Position numbers and translations under genes: made by a program. Below are positions 12,641 to 26,200 of a stretch of DNA of 64,000 nucleotides, one piece after another. Position 1 is the stretch's first letter. Every line of letters starts with the position of its first letter. Source of the stretch: Ostrinia nubilalis (Eukaryota > Arthropoda > Insecta > Lepidoptera > Crambidae); assembly GCF_963855985.1 (NCBI RefSeq), contig NC_087095.1, forward strand, positions 7,698,001 to 7,762,000, given 5' to 3'. The notes below the pieces were generated by a model that worked only from the letters and a program-made list of their open reading frames with translations, did no database searches and was not told the DNA's origin.

Positions 12641-12780
12641 AATTTCTAAATAGTTTTTCTTCCAGTGACTGGGCCACCTCTTAAGATTCTAGAGTAGATA
12701 TTTGTTGATTTGGTGTTTAATTTATTAATAAAACATTGAAGGTGGGCCCAGTCACTGGAAGAAAAACTATTTAAAAATTC
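12641..12780. repeat. Inverted repeat, arms about 38 bp
   Basis: Left arm 12641-12679 contains TAGTTTTTCTTCCAGTGACT; the right arm 12741-12780 is its reverse complement with one or two indels. A third degenerate piece (GGGCCAAGTCGCTGGAAG) follows at about 12820. Looks like a small foldback/MITE. Confidence 0.7.
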
Positions 12781-12849
12781 AAACCAGGGACTTAATAGCC
12801 CGTGGACCAAGCTAAAAGCGGGCCAAGTCGCTGGAAGACTCGATTATTG

Positions 12850-15800
12850 ATATGTAGACTATCATCAAACAGTCGACAGCATATTATCATAATTTTCGTG
12901 TCAAAATTGCACCAAAACACAAAATGTTATGATATGATACAATACTTACTGCTCCTACAGATGCAAGACATATCTAGATGTCATCATCTTGTAAGTACTC
13001 GAAGTGTATCCGATTTTTAAAATAAGATACTCATTGTACTTCACAATGATAAATAAAACTCTCAATACGAGTACGATTCCACCCACCACTGATTACACTT
13101 ATAGGTCACCTCCCCCTCTTTCTTGCGTCTGTCTGTCTTACAATACATTTCTCTGCTATTTGTTTTTTTTTCTTTACCTAATGCTGTACGTTTATGTAAC
13201 TGGCAACTTATTATTTGGTCATTTATACTTTAGATGAGTTAAGTTTCCCAAAAATGAGTAAATCCTCATTTTGAACCCTCACACAATCGCAGACTAACAT
13301 AAGTGGCAAAATCGCTGTCGTCCATGCCTCGAATGACAATAAAGTCGGCATTGTTACCGGGTAATGCGACGTTAAAGACAAAACAAAATTGCTTCCTTAG
13401 CTATATCTTTAATAATATCGATACTGGTCACGTAACGTAAGCTAAACTCTGGTAAAAATTGATCCATCCAAACGTTTTCAGGTCTTGATATTATTTCGTC
13501 AATAACACATTTCACTCAAAACATAGTGAGTGAGGGAACTGAGGGCAGACTTCTTTACGTTAAACACAACATCAAATGAAGTATTACAATTTAAACTTTT
13601 TTTACCACACGATTTAATTCAATTTGGGTAAAATGGCAAACAATGATTATCGAATTGGATTTTTTTTTTACAAGATAAGCTAAGAAGCTGATAAGTAAGT
13701 AGGTAAACAAAAAATTAATAAACCGAAAGACAAGAAGCAGTAAGGTTCTACGGATACGGTTCATAATAACTCTATCTACATTCTACAAGTAGTGTTGATA
13801 AACGAAATAATGCAATAAAGAGGGAAACATATTTTGCTTATCATAGTGGTAAGCGTCCTTTATCTAATCTACGTCTGTGACGTAATAGATCAACAAATAA
13901 GAGTTAAATGTAGCTTCATTTTCCCTAATTTCGTGTTCCAACTCAACAAAAATTTACCACTTACTCACAATTAATGATAATGATAAGTTAATCAATGATT
14001 AATAAAAACATATGAAACACCTGATGAAAGCAGAAAAATTAAGCTAGTTTAACCAATAATAATAACTAATTATAGCAGAAATATTGAAAAAGACAAATTA
14101 ATTACATTAACATGCTTTTTTCTGTAGTCCAAATTCGTCTGTAATTAAGCTTGGGTAATCAACCTGCCGATAAAAGTCATAACACGCAATTAAACGACAG
14201 CGACAGCAATAACATCGGCCGACTAAAAAATCTAATTAACCAATAATCATTAATCGTTTGTCAAATTAATTCGACAATCGATGGTGTTGACAAGGCATTG
14301 ATATCTGAAACATGTTGATATAATATTGACTAATTGATCACTTAATATTGCTGTTGTTGACCAAACTAATTTTTCTTTGACACTTGCTAGCCATTTTTAG
14401 AGATCCGTGCTTCGAAATGACTTAACTTTTGAACGCTTTTTATACGACTTGAGTTAAAAACCATATAAGTACATTATAGGTACGAAAATAATATTAGCGA
14501 TGCGTATTTTCCTCGAAAGGAAAACAAATATTGCACAATATCCTTACTTTCATATACTCATAATTTATTACATCATTGCGGTTATTAACTTGGTTTAAAT
14601 AGAAATCAGTAGTAACATAGCAATGTTTCTAATACAAGCTATCATTACTATTTTAGCCTTCTCTAACCGCTTGTGCGCTGTTTGCCTTCTTAAATCCGTT
14701 GCTTAATTTTGCTGTAGGGCTACAAAGCTACAACACTACGCTTCTCTAGATAAACTCAGCCTCACAGAATGGATCTACGGAACCCACACGACGTCTAGCT
14801 ACACACTTGAGCGTTTTTAATTCCTGCTAGCGATAGCGATCTCTATCCGGCTATCCGTTATCTGTCTGCAGTGGAAATTTTCGTGTGGGCACTTAGCTAA
14901 CTAGGTAAAAACAACCCGTTGCGAACTAGTAGTGCGTTCGGAAGGAAATTAATTGCACAGGTATTCCACTTGCCACGACAAATATGGGTGGTAAGGCAGC
15001 AATTAAGCGGAATACAATGCAGACGTAGCACGTGCGCATGATTTTTTATCCTCAATAGGATGACTCTATTAACATTTCCTAGTAACTGTGGATATCTCTG
15101 AATTCCTTTAGGATTTTAAATCTTGATCGAATCCGCGAGTAAATGCTAACAGGTGAATTAAAGGCGTGGCAACAAAATATTCTATACTTTCTAGATTTGA
15201 TCTCACAAACATTTCGCGTGTTGACATATTTAGCAAACGGGGTTAACGTTTGATCGACGGGAATGTAAACAGTGGGCAAATTGGTTACATATTGCACAAA
15301 TTTTGTCTATAAATTGAGTTGGCATTCCATGCATCGTAATAAATCAACGCTTCTAGACTGTATTGAGGACAAGTCCGACCTAAGAAAGGTAAATGCTTCA
15401 ATGCTAGGCTGCGGAGCGGAGGCGAGAGGTCGCCCGTTCTAACGCGTCGGCCCCGAAACAAATGCGCACTTATTTGCCAATACTTTGATGTTATGAACCA
15501 GTGCCGAGTACATTCTATGTACTTTAATACAATTCAGCTGACCGAATAAATTATATTACAAGTTCATCTTATTTTGTAGTACGTTTGATTGATAAAACCT
15601 TACGTAAGGCATTTATGGGTGCAAGTTGCAACACACTTTTTACTAAGTTCTAACTCCGGCACTACCTACGTAAGTACCTTTTTATAATTCAACAATGATG
15701 CCTATTTATTTAGACCTGTATATCGGATTTAGCGAGCTTGTAATGAGCGCGATCAATTTACAATTACCAAAAATTCCAACGTTAATTTACTGATGCGATA

Positions 15801-16786
15801 CCTTTCATTATTTTCAGTGCACTATCACAAACTAACAATTAGCTTACAAGGAAATTGCAAAAACGAATATCAACCCAGGATTTCCCTAACGCTGTCCTCA
15901 AATTAATTGCGGCGACATGATTATCGCAAGTCTAGAACAATTCAATCAAGTATTGTGAAACAGTATGCGGAGGTGATGCTGAGTCCTCGGGCGCACGTGA
16001 CTGCGCGCGCGCCACAACAACAACACAATGGAGCGGGCGAGTGCGGTAGCTCCCGAATCTGCGTGCTGGAGTCACGTAGACACTGATGGTTTGAGGGATG
16101 GATGATTGCCCATAAAAAACAGGACTGGACGTCAGTGTCACAAATGTGGGGAACACGCCACATAGAATAACGTGGTGTTTTCGTAGCAGTTTCAATACAC
16201 GAATTGTATTTCATACCCAGCCAGACTTAGTAGGAAACCTTACGGATTCGAACAAGTAGAATTCCGACATAACGTTTTGATGTTTGCGTAGAAGTTTCAA
16301 CACTTAAGGCTTTGGACAATTCTAATTCCTACCTTGGGTCAAACCCATTAGCGTCAAAATTATTAGTCGTAGATATAATCGCATCTGCTCAGTGGCGCTG
16401 TGCGAAATTTACACACGGTCATGGAGGCGATTTCAAATCTGTAGAGGCTACTACATCAATCTAAACTGTAATAACAACACTACAAGTACAACACATGCAT
16501 TCTGTCCAACATCGACAATTATAACGCGCATCGCTGTGCATTACGCTACTATGCTCATCCGCCATAACTAATTCTAAACGGTCGAGAATCGAGATTCTGC
16601 GCCGGCGCACTTTCGTTTCATTCCGTTGTTCTGTCCGAACAATCGTCTAATTTGTTTTGATTTAGAAACGTGAGAAACGCTCATTCGACACGTGAGAGCA
16701 CGACAGATATTTGGGCTAATATCGATTCTCATTAGCTTTATTTATAGCCGTTACCTAGCAACTAGAAAATACTTTTTACTTGATAC
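12850..16786. other. Intergenic DNA, nothing recognised
   Basis: AT-rich. GC-richer patches at 15400-15460 and 15960-16080, the second with a CACGTG E-box (about 15992). ORFs on the - strand at 15932-16214 overlap in two frames and look like composition artefacts. Confidence 0.4.
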
Positions 16787-19700
16787 AATTCTGTACCCCC
16801 AGTGAAAAGGGATCTAACTCGACTTAGATCAAAATCGACTTTATAACATAATGAGAATCTCTGAAAAATTAGCTATTTTTGTATCTAATCGGTATGTTTC
16901 TACGACGTATAGAAAAGAAAATAATTTTGTGCCAAATGATACAAGTAAGGCTTTGTGAACTTTTCTTACATGTCTACTTTTAACAAAGTGTACCGGAGGC
17001 TTCTTTCACTTTTTTATTGTGTAAAGAGGTATGACTCGTGTTACTACTTTTTACACGATTGAAGTTGTTCAGATTGAATTTGTGATTAACAATATAAGAT
17101 GACGTGTAAAATGTTATAAGTTACTTAGATCAAAAACATTTGAAAATCGCAACTAATAATTTTGTTAATTATTTGGTGTAAAATGATACAACTTAGCCCA
17201 AACGTCAGATTAAAGGAAAAAATAATGTCGTAGTTTATAAATCAAAGAACTTTAGTTAATAGTTTGAATAAATCTACTAGTAAAACATATAATTGAATTC
17301 ACAATGCCTAACGTTGTCAATAAAAGTACTTAATAAGTGCATTATCGAATTTACAAGAGCTCCAACTACCTACCAGAAATCTTTATAAACAAAACTCATC
17401 ACCTTTGACAACAAATTGAACTGGGCGAGTCATGTCGAGAACAAAATAAAAATGGCCTGTATAGCATTCCATCAGTGCGAGAGACTCATTGTATGGCCCT
17501 CTTACACATATTATTATGGATCACTTGTGTGGTGGCACAGAACACAACTATCCACAGCAAGATCAAAACTCCAAAGCCTGCAACGCCTAGTAAGCATAGC
17601 GGGCACTAGTTGTATGAGAACCACTCCATCGACATCACTCGAGTACCTTCTGAATCTTAGATCTTTAGACCTCTTCATTCAGGAGGAAGCGCAAGCAGCC
17701 GCCCTAAGACTTAAAGGTAAGAACGGCATATAAAAGCAAAACAAGGAGACAGGACATTCCACGATCCTGCACAAAACCCTAATAAAAGAAATACCTCTCA
17801 CCGAGGCACCCATCGACAGAATTCCCTGTGTTCACATCTTCGACTGGAGATATAATATCCAGCTTACAACGGAAACGCAAGATTGCTCTGGAATCAATGA
17901 AGTTAGGATATACACTGACGGCTCCAAAACCCAAAAAGGTACGGAAGCTGGTGTCTTCTCGAATTACCTAAATATACTAAGAATATCTACAACACTAGAT
18001 ACACACAATACAATTTTCCAAGCAGAATGCAATCAGAGCAGCACAGGCGATTGCAACCATAGACATCCGAGGTCTGAATATAAAAATAATCTCAGATAGT
18101 GCAAGCAATACAAAGCAACTTAATATACTACATTATAATACTTATATTGGAATGCCATGACGCGCTCCTAAGTCATTGCAGACGCAAATGGCGTTACCCT
18201 GCACTCCTGAAGTGGATCAAAGGGCACAGTAACTCCTTGAGCAACGACGCAGCAGATGAACTGGCCAGAAGGGGATCGTACACGACGGTATTTGGTCCGG
18301 AACAATTATAATGCTGATACCATAAGCACAGATCAAGACCTGGCTGCGCTCCAAAATAGAAAAATAACACCACATAGAATGGAAAGATTGTGAAAGATGC
18401 AGGCAAACAAAAGATGCAGTTGTGGATATATCGAAAAAGTTTTCCCGCAGCCTCATAAGACTAAATATGGACAACATCCGCAAGGTCCTAAGTGTAATAA
18501 CAGGTATGTTAAACAAACACCTACACAATATAGCTGTTACAGACAGCCTACTGTGCAGAAGATGCATGGAGGCAGAAGAAAAACCGCAGCACGTGCACAA
18601 GGAGTGCACAAGCGTAGCAATCAACAGGCTCAAATTCTCCAATCACCAGGGTCGCTGCAGAAGGACCTAGATAGGCTGCTGCTACCTGGGGGGATCTGGA
18701 GCGGTTGGAATAGGAAGATAAACTACAAATAGCGCACAATGGTCTAATCAAGAGGCTAAGTGCAATATTCGATTGCCCTGAAAAACTAACTACGAAAGTC
18801 CTTATGAATGGATACTATGTATAAAGTAAATAATTATGTAAATGGCATGTGTTGCTGGACTTTATCTGCTTAGCTCGCAAGTATAACATGTCTTGTTAAT
18901 TCATGTCTCTATTGATTTAAGAAGATTCCCGCCGTAGGCAGTTCGATATGTTCAGTTATTTATGATTTAAGAATAGGCTGACAAGGGTAGTTAAATTTCT
19001 TGCGCTGCTTCTTCTCAGCACTGGCCCATTTTTGTCCCAAAATAATTGTAGGGTTCAAGTAATACTAGGACGTGTTAAAGGGCTTTTTAAAAGCCTCTTT
19101 GTTGAAAACAAATGCATTTTATAACTTTACTTTTATATTATCCTTCTGTAGCCAAAAGGCAATCAATATAGCTTGACATCACCATCTCTGGTCCAGGGTT
19201 TGATTCTTATTAGGGTAATTGTAGAAAACAAACTTTTCTCTGTCTCCTGTCTAATTAGTTGATGTGAAACCATTGTTGTTTCTGGTCTTTACTACACAAT
19301 TGCTTCAGCTATACTTACTTTAAAATAGGAGATAATGTATGTGATTTAGGCCGATATCATTCATGGTATATGGTGTAATAATTAATAAAATAGTAGTTTC
19401 AGATCAGAATAAACATTTAAGGAGTAAATAATTAGAATTCAGTCTCAAATTTAAGCCTTATTCCTTTACAGTCGCCACTTATATCACTTTACACAAAATT
19501 ATTAAGATACTTAGATCGCTATTATGTAAGTTAGATCAGTTTACACATTTTTTTTCTCACCACAAAATTGGTGTATATTGATATAAGTAATTTTTTTTGG
19601 ACTATTTACCCTAAATGACCTTAAATAATGATTCCTCATAGTGTAATTACTTATGTTTGTTTTACAACTTTTTCTATAATTGAAGAAACAAAAAAATATC

Positions 19701-20040
19701 AACGGAAATGGCGTAAAATGTATCACTTTACACTTGTTAGCGGGTGGTCAATTCAGTGTGGTGTAAAATGATTTATGTCCCATTATATCACTTTACACGA
19801 ATGTAAAGTTGTCGTGCATGGTGAAATAACTAGGTTTTTATTTAATTACGAAAAAACCACATGCTATATTTCCCAAACTGGCACACTGCCTAATCATATC
19901 TAATATTACCTTTCACCTAAAAAATATTTCATCCAGTTATCTCTAATAGCGACGAAGCAGGATTTTTTTTAACTTCAAATGCGATTTCCCAAAAATCACC
20001 ATTTTCGACTTAGATCCCTTTTCACTGGGGGTACAGAATT
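16787..20040. mobile_element. DNA transposon with 31-bp terminal inverted repeats, interrupted by a LINE
   Basis: The left end AATTCTGTACCCCCAGTGAA (16787 onward) is repeated in reverse complement at 20009-20040 (GGGATCT extends it to about 31 bp). Both ends are followed by a CGACTTAGATC motif. Many subterminal copies of GTGTAAAATGATA / TATCACTTTACAC are present on both sides (for example 16936, 17103, 17174; 19481, 19720, 19762, 19785), as in DNA transposons whose transposase binds subterminal sites. A flanking AATT may be a 4-bp target duplication, but being palindromic and part of the repeat it is ambiguous. No transposase ORF; non-autonomous or decayed. Confidence 0.75.
17400..18830 (+). 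mobile_element. 5'-truncated non-LTR retrotransposon (LINE) with RNase H domain, decayed
   Basis: Begins within the C-terminal part of a reverse transcriptase (NWASHVENKIKMACIAFHQC ... YGSLVWWHRTQLSTARSKLQ ... MRTTPSTSLEYLL), the thumb region typical of RNase-H-bearing arthropod LINEs (Jockey/LOA/R1-like group; exact clade not settled). Further on is an RNase H domain in pieces: IYTDGSK (about 17910), FQAEC (about 18015), IISDSAS (about 18092) and KGHSNSLSNDAADELARRGS (about 18215), i.e. the D-E-D catalytic motifs and the C-terminal H/D motif. A Cys-rich tail (LLCRRCMEAEEKPQH, about 18550) follows. Several frameshifts and stops make it inactive. It lies inside the TIR element at 16787-20040. 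Confidence 0.88.
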
Positions 20041-22900
20041 ATTTTAATATGCCACCAATAAATATGTATATTGACTCCTTCCATACTAACTCATTACAAA
20101 ACACAGTTAAATGGATCGATTTTTCTCGCAGCGCTGCTCTCCAACTCCAACAATTTGACGCATTAAAAAAATAAATTATGTTAAGAGATGACCTAAACAG
20201 AGGACGTCTTACATACTTCAACTGCAGTTTATATCGTCAAGTGTTTAAAAATGATAAAAAACACGATTAAGGAAAAACCTTAACTTGCAAGCCCTATAAA
20301 ACTCATCTTGATCATCTTAAACTTCCTGAATAATTTATCATTTTATAAAAGAGCACAGAACAGAATACTGTCTGAGGAACATACGACATATTATGAAATT
20401 ATATGCTGTAAAAGGTGTAAAACCGCTGTAACGCTTCGACTATCCTTATTTGTTTTATATTGGCATTCGTATATGATTCTGAATTATTGTCTATTGAGAC
20501 CAACACTGATTGAATATGACAAGGAAAATGTTCATTTAAACGATTTATTTCACGAGCAAAATCTGCAAACATACGCCCCTTGTCACTCGTGGAAATCCCG
20601 TTTTGTTAGACAATTTTCCGTTCAGCCCTTGCTCTTCCCTATGCGTTACAAGAATTTCAAAACAGGGATACACAGAGGATACGTTTGCGTTTCCTTAAGG
20701 CAAGGTTAACTGTGGCTCTATCTATATCATGGATTCTTCTGAACTGCAAATATACCAGTGTTTTCTAAGAAGATTATAGCATGACTTGACAGTTGACACA
20801 TTTTAAGGATTTCAAAAGAGGGATGCACAGAGGATACGTTCGCGCTCACCTTAATATGGCAAGGTCGGCGGGTGCATGCCGGCCGCACGCGACATCAACG
20901 CAATCACTTTCACCACGCGTCTTACCAAATAACATGGATCGGTCTATAGTGGAACTGGCACGTTAGAAGACTGCAGAAACAAGTCTAGCTTTTGATGAAT
21001 CTTAACAAAATTCAACTCTACAGGTAAAATAACTGGTAGGCGATGAGATAGACCAAGCGTATTGCGTGGTGATCAGGACAAATGCCGTCCTCTGAAAAAA
21101 AAAACGATCTTGCCGATCTGTACACTGATATTTGACAGATAATTATGATATTGAATCAATATCGAAGAATAAGTAGACTTGGATTTGAAAAATCGTGTGC
21201 CTATACTCTCCAACATGAGGTAATAAAAGTCATTTCACGAAGACGATGAGCCACAAAGTTCTATCAACCCATTGCTTTACAGATACTTACATTATATGTT
21301 TAATACGTAACAAACAACACAAGTGCTAAGCATGAATCGACCGCTGCCACTTCCAGCCGGCAGTTATCCACTTGTCCGTCTATTCGCGCGAAGCGTTCTG
21401 CTTCCTCGTCACAATGCGCTAAATTCGTTTCAGTGCGAGGCGCGTGCGCCGCTCGCACTGCGCTTTCGTAACTTAAGCTCACGTAACACCTATTACAAAG
21501 CACAAAACGTACACAAACACCACCCTTCGTTTATCGATTCACACTCGGTGCGTGTGCTATTGACATTTTCTTCATCAATTCGGGACATACCAATGTTTAC
21601 GACTGCGGCACTGCATTTTTGATCCAATCAAAAATAATTACCCCCCTTTTTCAATAATCACGGCATAAATGCCCAGTAATAAAATATCAATCGTAAATCA
21701 ATACTTATAATAACCTTGATTCAATTCCAGCATTAATGATTTTCAAACATAACGATTGCAACACATGCCAAAAGCAGTGATAAGTTTGGGCTTAGTTATT
21801 AAATTACTAGTGACTAATCGACTGGTGTATGTGTGTATCGATACTCGTGAAACTTTCCGAACATGCTATTATAAACAATAGCTGCACGTAATAAAGAGTA
21901 TACTAGTTTGCACATTTGTTAAGAAGATTGACGTTCACAAATATATTGTTCCAATGTAGAGGCAGTAGAGTTGAGAAATACTATGCAATAGATGTCGATT
22001 CGATAAAGTTTCGATACACATATTGCAAAATCAAAATACCGATAAAAGGTTGATCTATATGAGCAACCATTCGCATTTATTTGAGTAATCGTATAAGTTA
22101 ACACAACAAATTTATTACTTTAATAAATAAATAGTCCTTTTTAAGTCTACTTAATTCTTTTATTAAATTAAAAAAATGATTTTAGTTAATTAATAATATT
22201 ATTATTTTTTACAGCGCGCAGCTTCATACACCATCGATAAATTAGTTTTGCGTACTCAGTCCAACCTTGGTCGGCAGGCGCGAGTATGCACAATCAACCT
22301 CACAATTATGTCCCAGAGTTTGCACTTTAATCTTCATACTAATAGAGGCTAGTTTCGTGTATGCGTTTAAAAGTGTGGTCGACAGTACATTGAGCGTGGA
22401 AAAATCACTGAAGTAGCGTGCACACATAAAATTAATCGATAACAAAAAGAAGTTAAAACTAACTTGTAAAGTGGACACGCGGAATATAACAGCGTTAACG
22501 TTATGCAAACAACTGTTTTAGATGATTTTAAAATGTTTTCACGTATAAATAACAACATAATTAACAAAGTTTCGATAAATTAGTTTTACGTAGACTGTGG
22601 TCATGCAGATAATGAATATTTGAATACATTTCATTTTCATATGATAATATGTGCTAATAGAGACGTCCATTAAGTAAAGCATTTACGGTACCCAAAAACT
22701 TAATGAAAATTATCAAAATCAAATAATGCACAGCAACAGGAAATACCCGTTCTCCCTCCCGTATTTCCCATTATTTAATCTTGATAACAATACGAATGAC
22801 AAAACAAATATGAGGTAAAGACCAAGCCCAGTTCGGCAATGATTCAAATTAACGTAACAGCCATCGGAATGTCAATTTTCTTTGATGTCCGCGCCTTGAA
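20041..22900. other. Intergenic DNA with a duplicated 55-bp motif
   Basis: AAACAGGGATACACAGAGGA at about 20660 recurs as AAGAGGGATGCACAGAGGAT at about 20814, with similar flanks, an old repeat remnant. A 133-codon frame at 20308-20709 begins at TTG and has no family resemblance. A poly-A run near 21100 may mark a retroposon tail. No gene. Confidence 0.4.
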
Positions 22901-22901
22901 C

Positions 22902-23211
22902 AGCAGTGAGTAGCGTTGCCAGACGTCCGGATAAAGCCGGACAGTTAGGGTTTTTGATTGCGTGTCCGGCCAAAATAAATGGTGTCCGGGTTATTCAGCT
23001 TTTGTTAGGCTTTTTACTTGCAGGCGAGTCGACCGTCAGTTGCTCTCGCAGTCCGCAGTGCCGCGATTTATGGTAATAAAAAGCTTAATTTTGCATACAA
23101 ATTATCGTTAACTATTAATACTGAGACAAAATTCTCTACAATAATTTTGGGTGTCCGTCTTTTTTGTGTCCAGCTAATAGGTTTGGCGACCTGGTAACCC
23201 TAGCAGTGAGT
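22902..23211. mobile_element. MITE-like element, second copy of the 6.2-kb family, with 10-bp target duplication
   Basis: Element 22912-23201 starts AGCGTTGCCAGACGTCCGGA and ends CTGGTAACCCT. It is flanked by exact AGCAGTGAGT copies (22902-22911 and 23202-23211). Internal GTCCGG motifs and TTTTGTTAGGCTTTTT match the 6245-6563 element reversed. The 9-10-bp duplication would fit a Mutator-like (MULE) relative; non-coding. Confidence 0.78.
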
Positions 23212-26200
23212 CACACAGGTCCAACGTTTCCAAACACCCGCGTGACCTCATGCGGTCACATTCAAATTTTAAGAAGACATTACAACCTAAAACTAAAGAA
23301 CGCCGCTATCTTTTGTTTGCACGGGTCGACTCCCGAGAAGTTGGCTCGCATCAGGTATAATACCTATAGGTAGATAAGTAACAAAATAATGGTGAAAAAA
23401 TATAGGCAGAATCCGAGATGACGGTTAGGCACCAGACGGATATACGCCGTACGTATCCACGTATAAAAGCAAGGTACAAGTTTGTATGAGTTACTTTGTA
23501 GATAAACTTAAGCAATTTTGCACACAATGACACAAATAAAGCTGATCAACATTGGCAACAACTTTCCATGTCCCCCCTAGCTTGCACTTAATTAAGTATA
23601 ATAAAATCAAAGATATTGAGATCAAGACAGCGTTATGATCTGACGTCTGACAAGGCGCGGACGGACTTGAATTTTGTTTAGTCTAACACATCCATCAGTT
23701 ACAAACTGCGTTGCTTCCAAACGATTGCTTCACACAGCATAACCAGTAGGAAGAGTTTTATATAAAAACTACATACGTAAGTAGTACTTATTTAAATAAT
23801 TATTCAACTGCTAATAGTTATTTGTGTAAAGTAATTGCCAGAAATTTTTGAAAAACAATACTTAAATGATAAAAAGTGTTGCCTTATCCGGTAGCACAAT
23901 TAATGTAATTAATTAAGGATAAAAAATTCAGACATTATCATAATATGAGCAGCGATATAATTGGTTGTTAAGTTTTACCATGAAGAGTTAACAATCGTTA
24001 CTAAACTGCTAATAATACTGCCGCGATGCGTTCTCGAGCGATGCGTGGATCACTTCACGCCGATATGAAAACTTCTTGATCAAACACCGTATCCCAACGA
24101 AAAGTGAAGAACTGGGATTATTATATTACGAATATGTCAATAGTTAAATTGTTTATCGAATATCGAACATTCACATCAAAGGCAGCTATTTCAATAGCAT
24201 TTAGATTTATGCGCCGTCATCGTCCGCACAAAACTTTTCCAACTCAATTGTGTTTCTATAATTTATAAATTTTTCCATCCAAACCAGCCCGACTGGACGA
24301 CCTGAAATGCATCACCGACAATACAATGAGCAATGGAAACTTACAGGTTTGAAATATTTTGGCGTAACCAAACCAACTTTAATTTGACAATAATTTAGTG
24401 ACCAATTGTAGGTTGTCTAATGTTGTCTTATTCTTAATATCAAATTGAGTAGCATTAAAAGTATTTAAACACATATTCAAACGGCACCGCTACAATAAAT
24501 ATGTACTGACTGAAAAATCAGCACAGCGATTTCTATTAGCCGCCGCGATCTCTTCATACCAATAGTATGATTTACAGATCGATATCGCTCGATCGGTGAG
24601 TCACGCGTCTAAACTGGATATTTTACAGTTATTATCGGCGTGCGCACCGATGTACAGGTGTATTTTCGTCAGTTAGGCATATCGCATCGTTGTTCTCTTA
24701 GCGAATCCGAGCTATTGGGAATACGTAAATTTTATTCTTATTTTAAGCGTGGAGAAAACAGATAAAAATGTTTAAACTGTTCCTTACGTCACACCAACCA
24801 TCTAGTTTCAGATTAGCTACTAAGTATGTTATGATGCTGATAGAAGAAACATAAAATGAATAGGTAGGTACTTAAATAATTACATACATTATTATAAATA
24901 TAAAATGCCATTTAAGACTCGAACAAGCCTCGTGGTCATCACAAATAACAATTGTCTGGTTTTCAACCCGCAACTTCGCATGGTACCTACGCGAACCACC
25001 ATCAACAAACATTTTTAACCGATCATAGCCTTACGTTTAGTCTCCGAAATGCAATCGATCTCAGACAGAGTAGCCGATGGCGCCAGCATGGGGCGAGGGC
25101 ATGGAGGTGACATTGGAGCACCCGAGCACCTCAGCTAGGATACCTGTCACTATCTCAGATGCCACGTTATTGACTTTCCTAATTCTTGGCATTGGCTCTT
25201 AAATAAAAGCTATTTTGGGAACCTATTCTTGGGGATATAGTTTATTCTTAAGCAATATACAGAACTGAATATTGTGCGTAAAACGTCACGTATTCGCTTC
25301 ATGAATTAATTAAAAGGTTTTGTCCAATATACATACAACGCTCCTTGAACGGATATTATTGGCAAAATCAATGCTCTTTTGTTCCGAACAGAGAAACATT
25401 TTCCATATTATCACCTAACTGTTAACGAATGCGCAAACAATTCAATTAGTGAATGTTATAATATAATTGGGTAGTTGATTTAATGGCTGCATAACGTCAA
25501 TGTGGACGCACATGACACGGCCCGTGTTTACACTACACACAATAACAATGACAGACCGCGAGTGTGCACTACGCCTATAAAGGTAGAATTCGAAATTATC
25601 TTCATTCGCTAAAACTACGATACAAGCAATTGATAACCAGAACATGAATTAAAAGCGATAATCGGGTTTTAATAAGTTTTATCATAAACAAGTTCTATGT
25701 TTGTGACAAATATAGAAGTGAAAGATAGTTGACTCTACTAATGATTCGTAAAGTATATTGACAGACTTCCACATTAACGCCCGTATTCAAAAACAATGCT
25801 TGCTTAAGTGAAGCAGCAAATCGCACAGCGTTGAATAGAGCTCTGTGATTGGTTCGTGTGTCACCCTATTTAAAGCCTTTTAAACGGAATTCATGGACCT
25901 CAATAAATTAGTGTAAGGCGTCACAATCTTGGAAAATATTTAAAAATAAAATATTATTTTTTATTTCACAATGATTCATCAAATTCACATAGACAATTAT
26001 GCATCTTTGTTATATTTAGCATCACTACCACTTTACCGGTCTACACAAGCATAGAAAAAATCTATGAAAAAACTAAATGTAATTCATATTTTAACAGCAA
26101 TTCCAAACGAATAAAAATTTGGTGAATACAATTATAATAATTAAACTTATAATAATGAAAACAAGGAACTTTGTGTGCAATTTAAATAAGTAATTATCAA

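Noticed and set aside
18217..18732. - strand 141-codon frame and alternative + frame in the LINE
   Set aside because: Shadows of the RNase H and Cys-rich tail, which read sensibly only in the + strand pieces described.
20308..20709. 133-codon open frame on the + strand
   Set aside because: It begins at TTG, has no recognisable family features and overlaps a duplicated repeat motif at its end.
23462..23469. TATAAAAG box downstream of a GC-rich patch
   Set aside because: No initiator at the right distance and no gene behind it.
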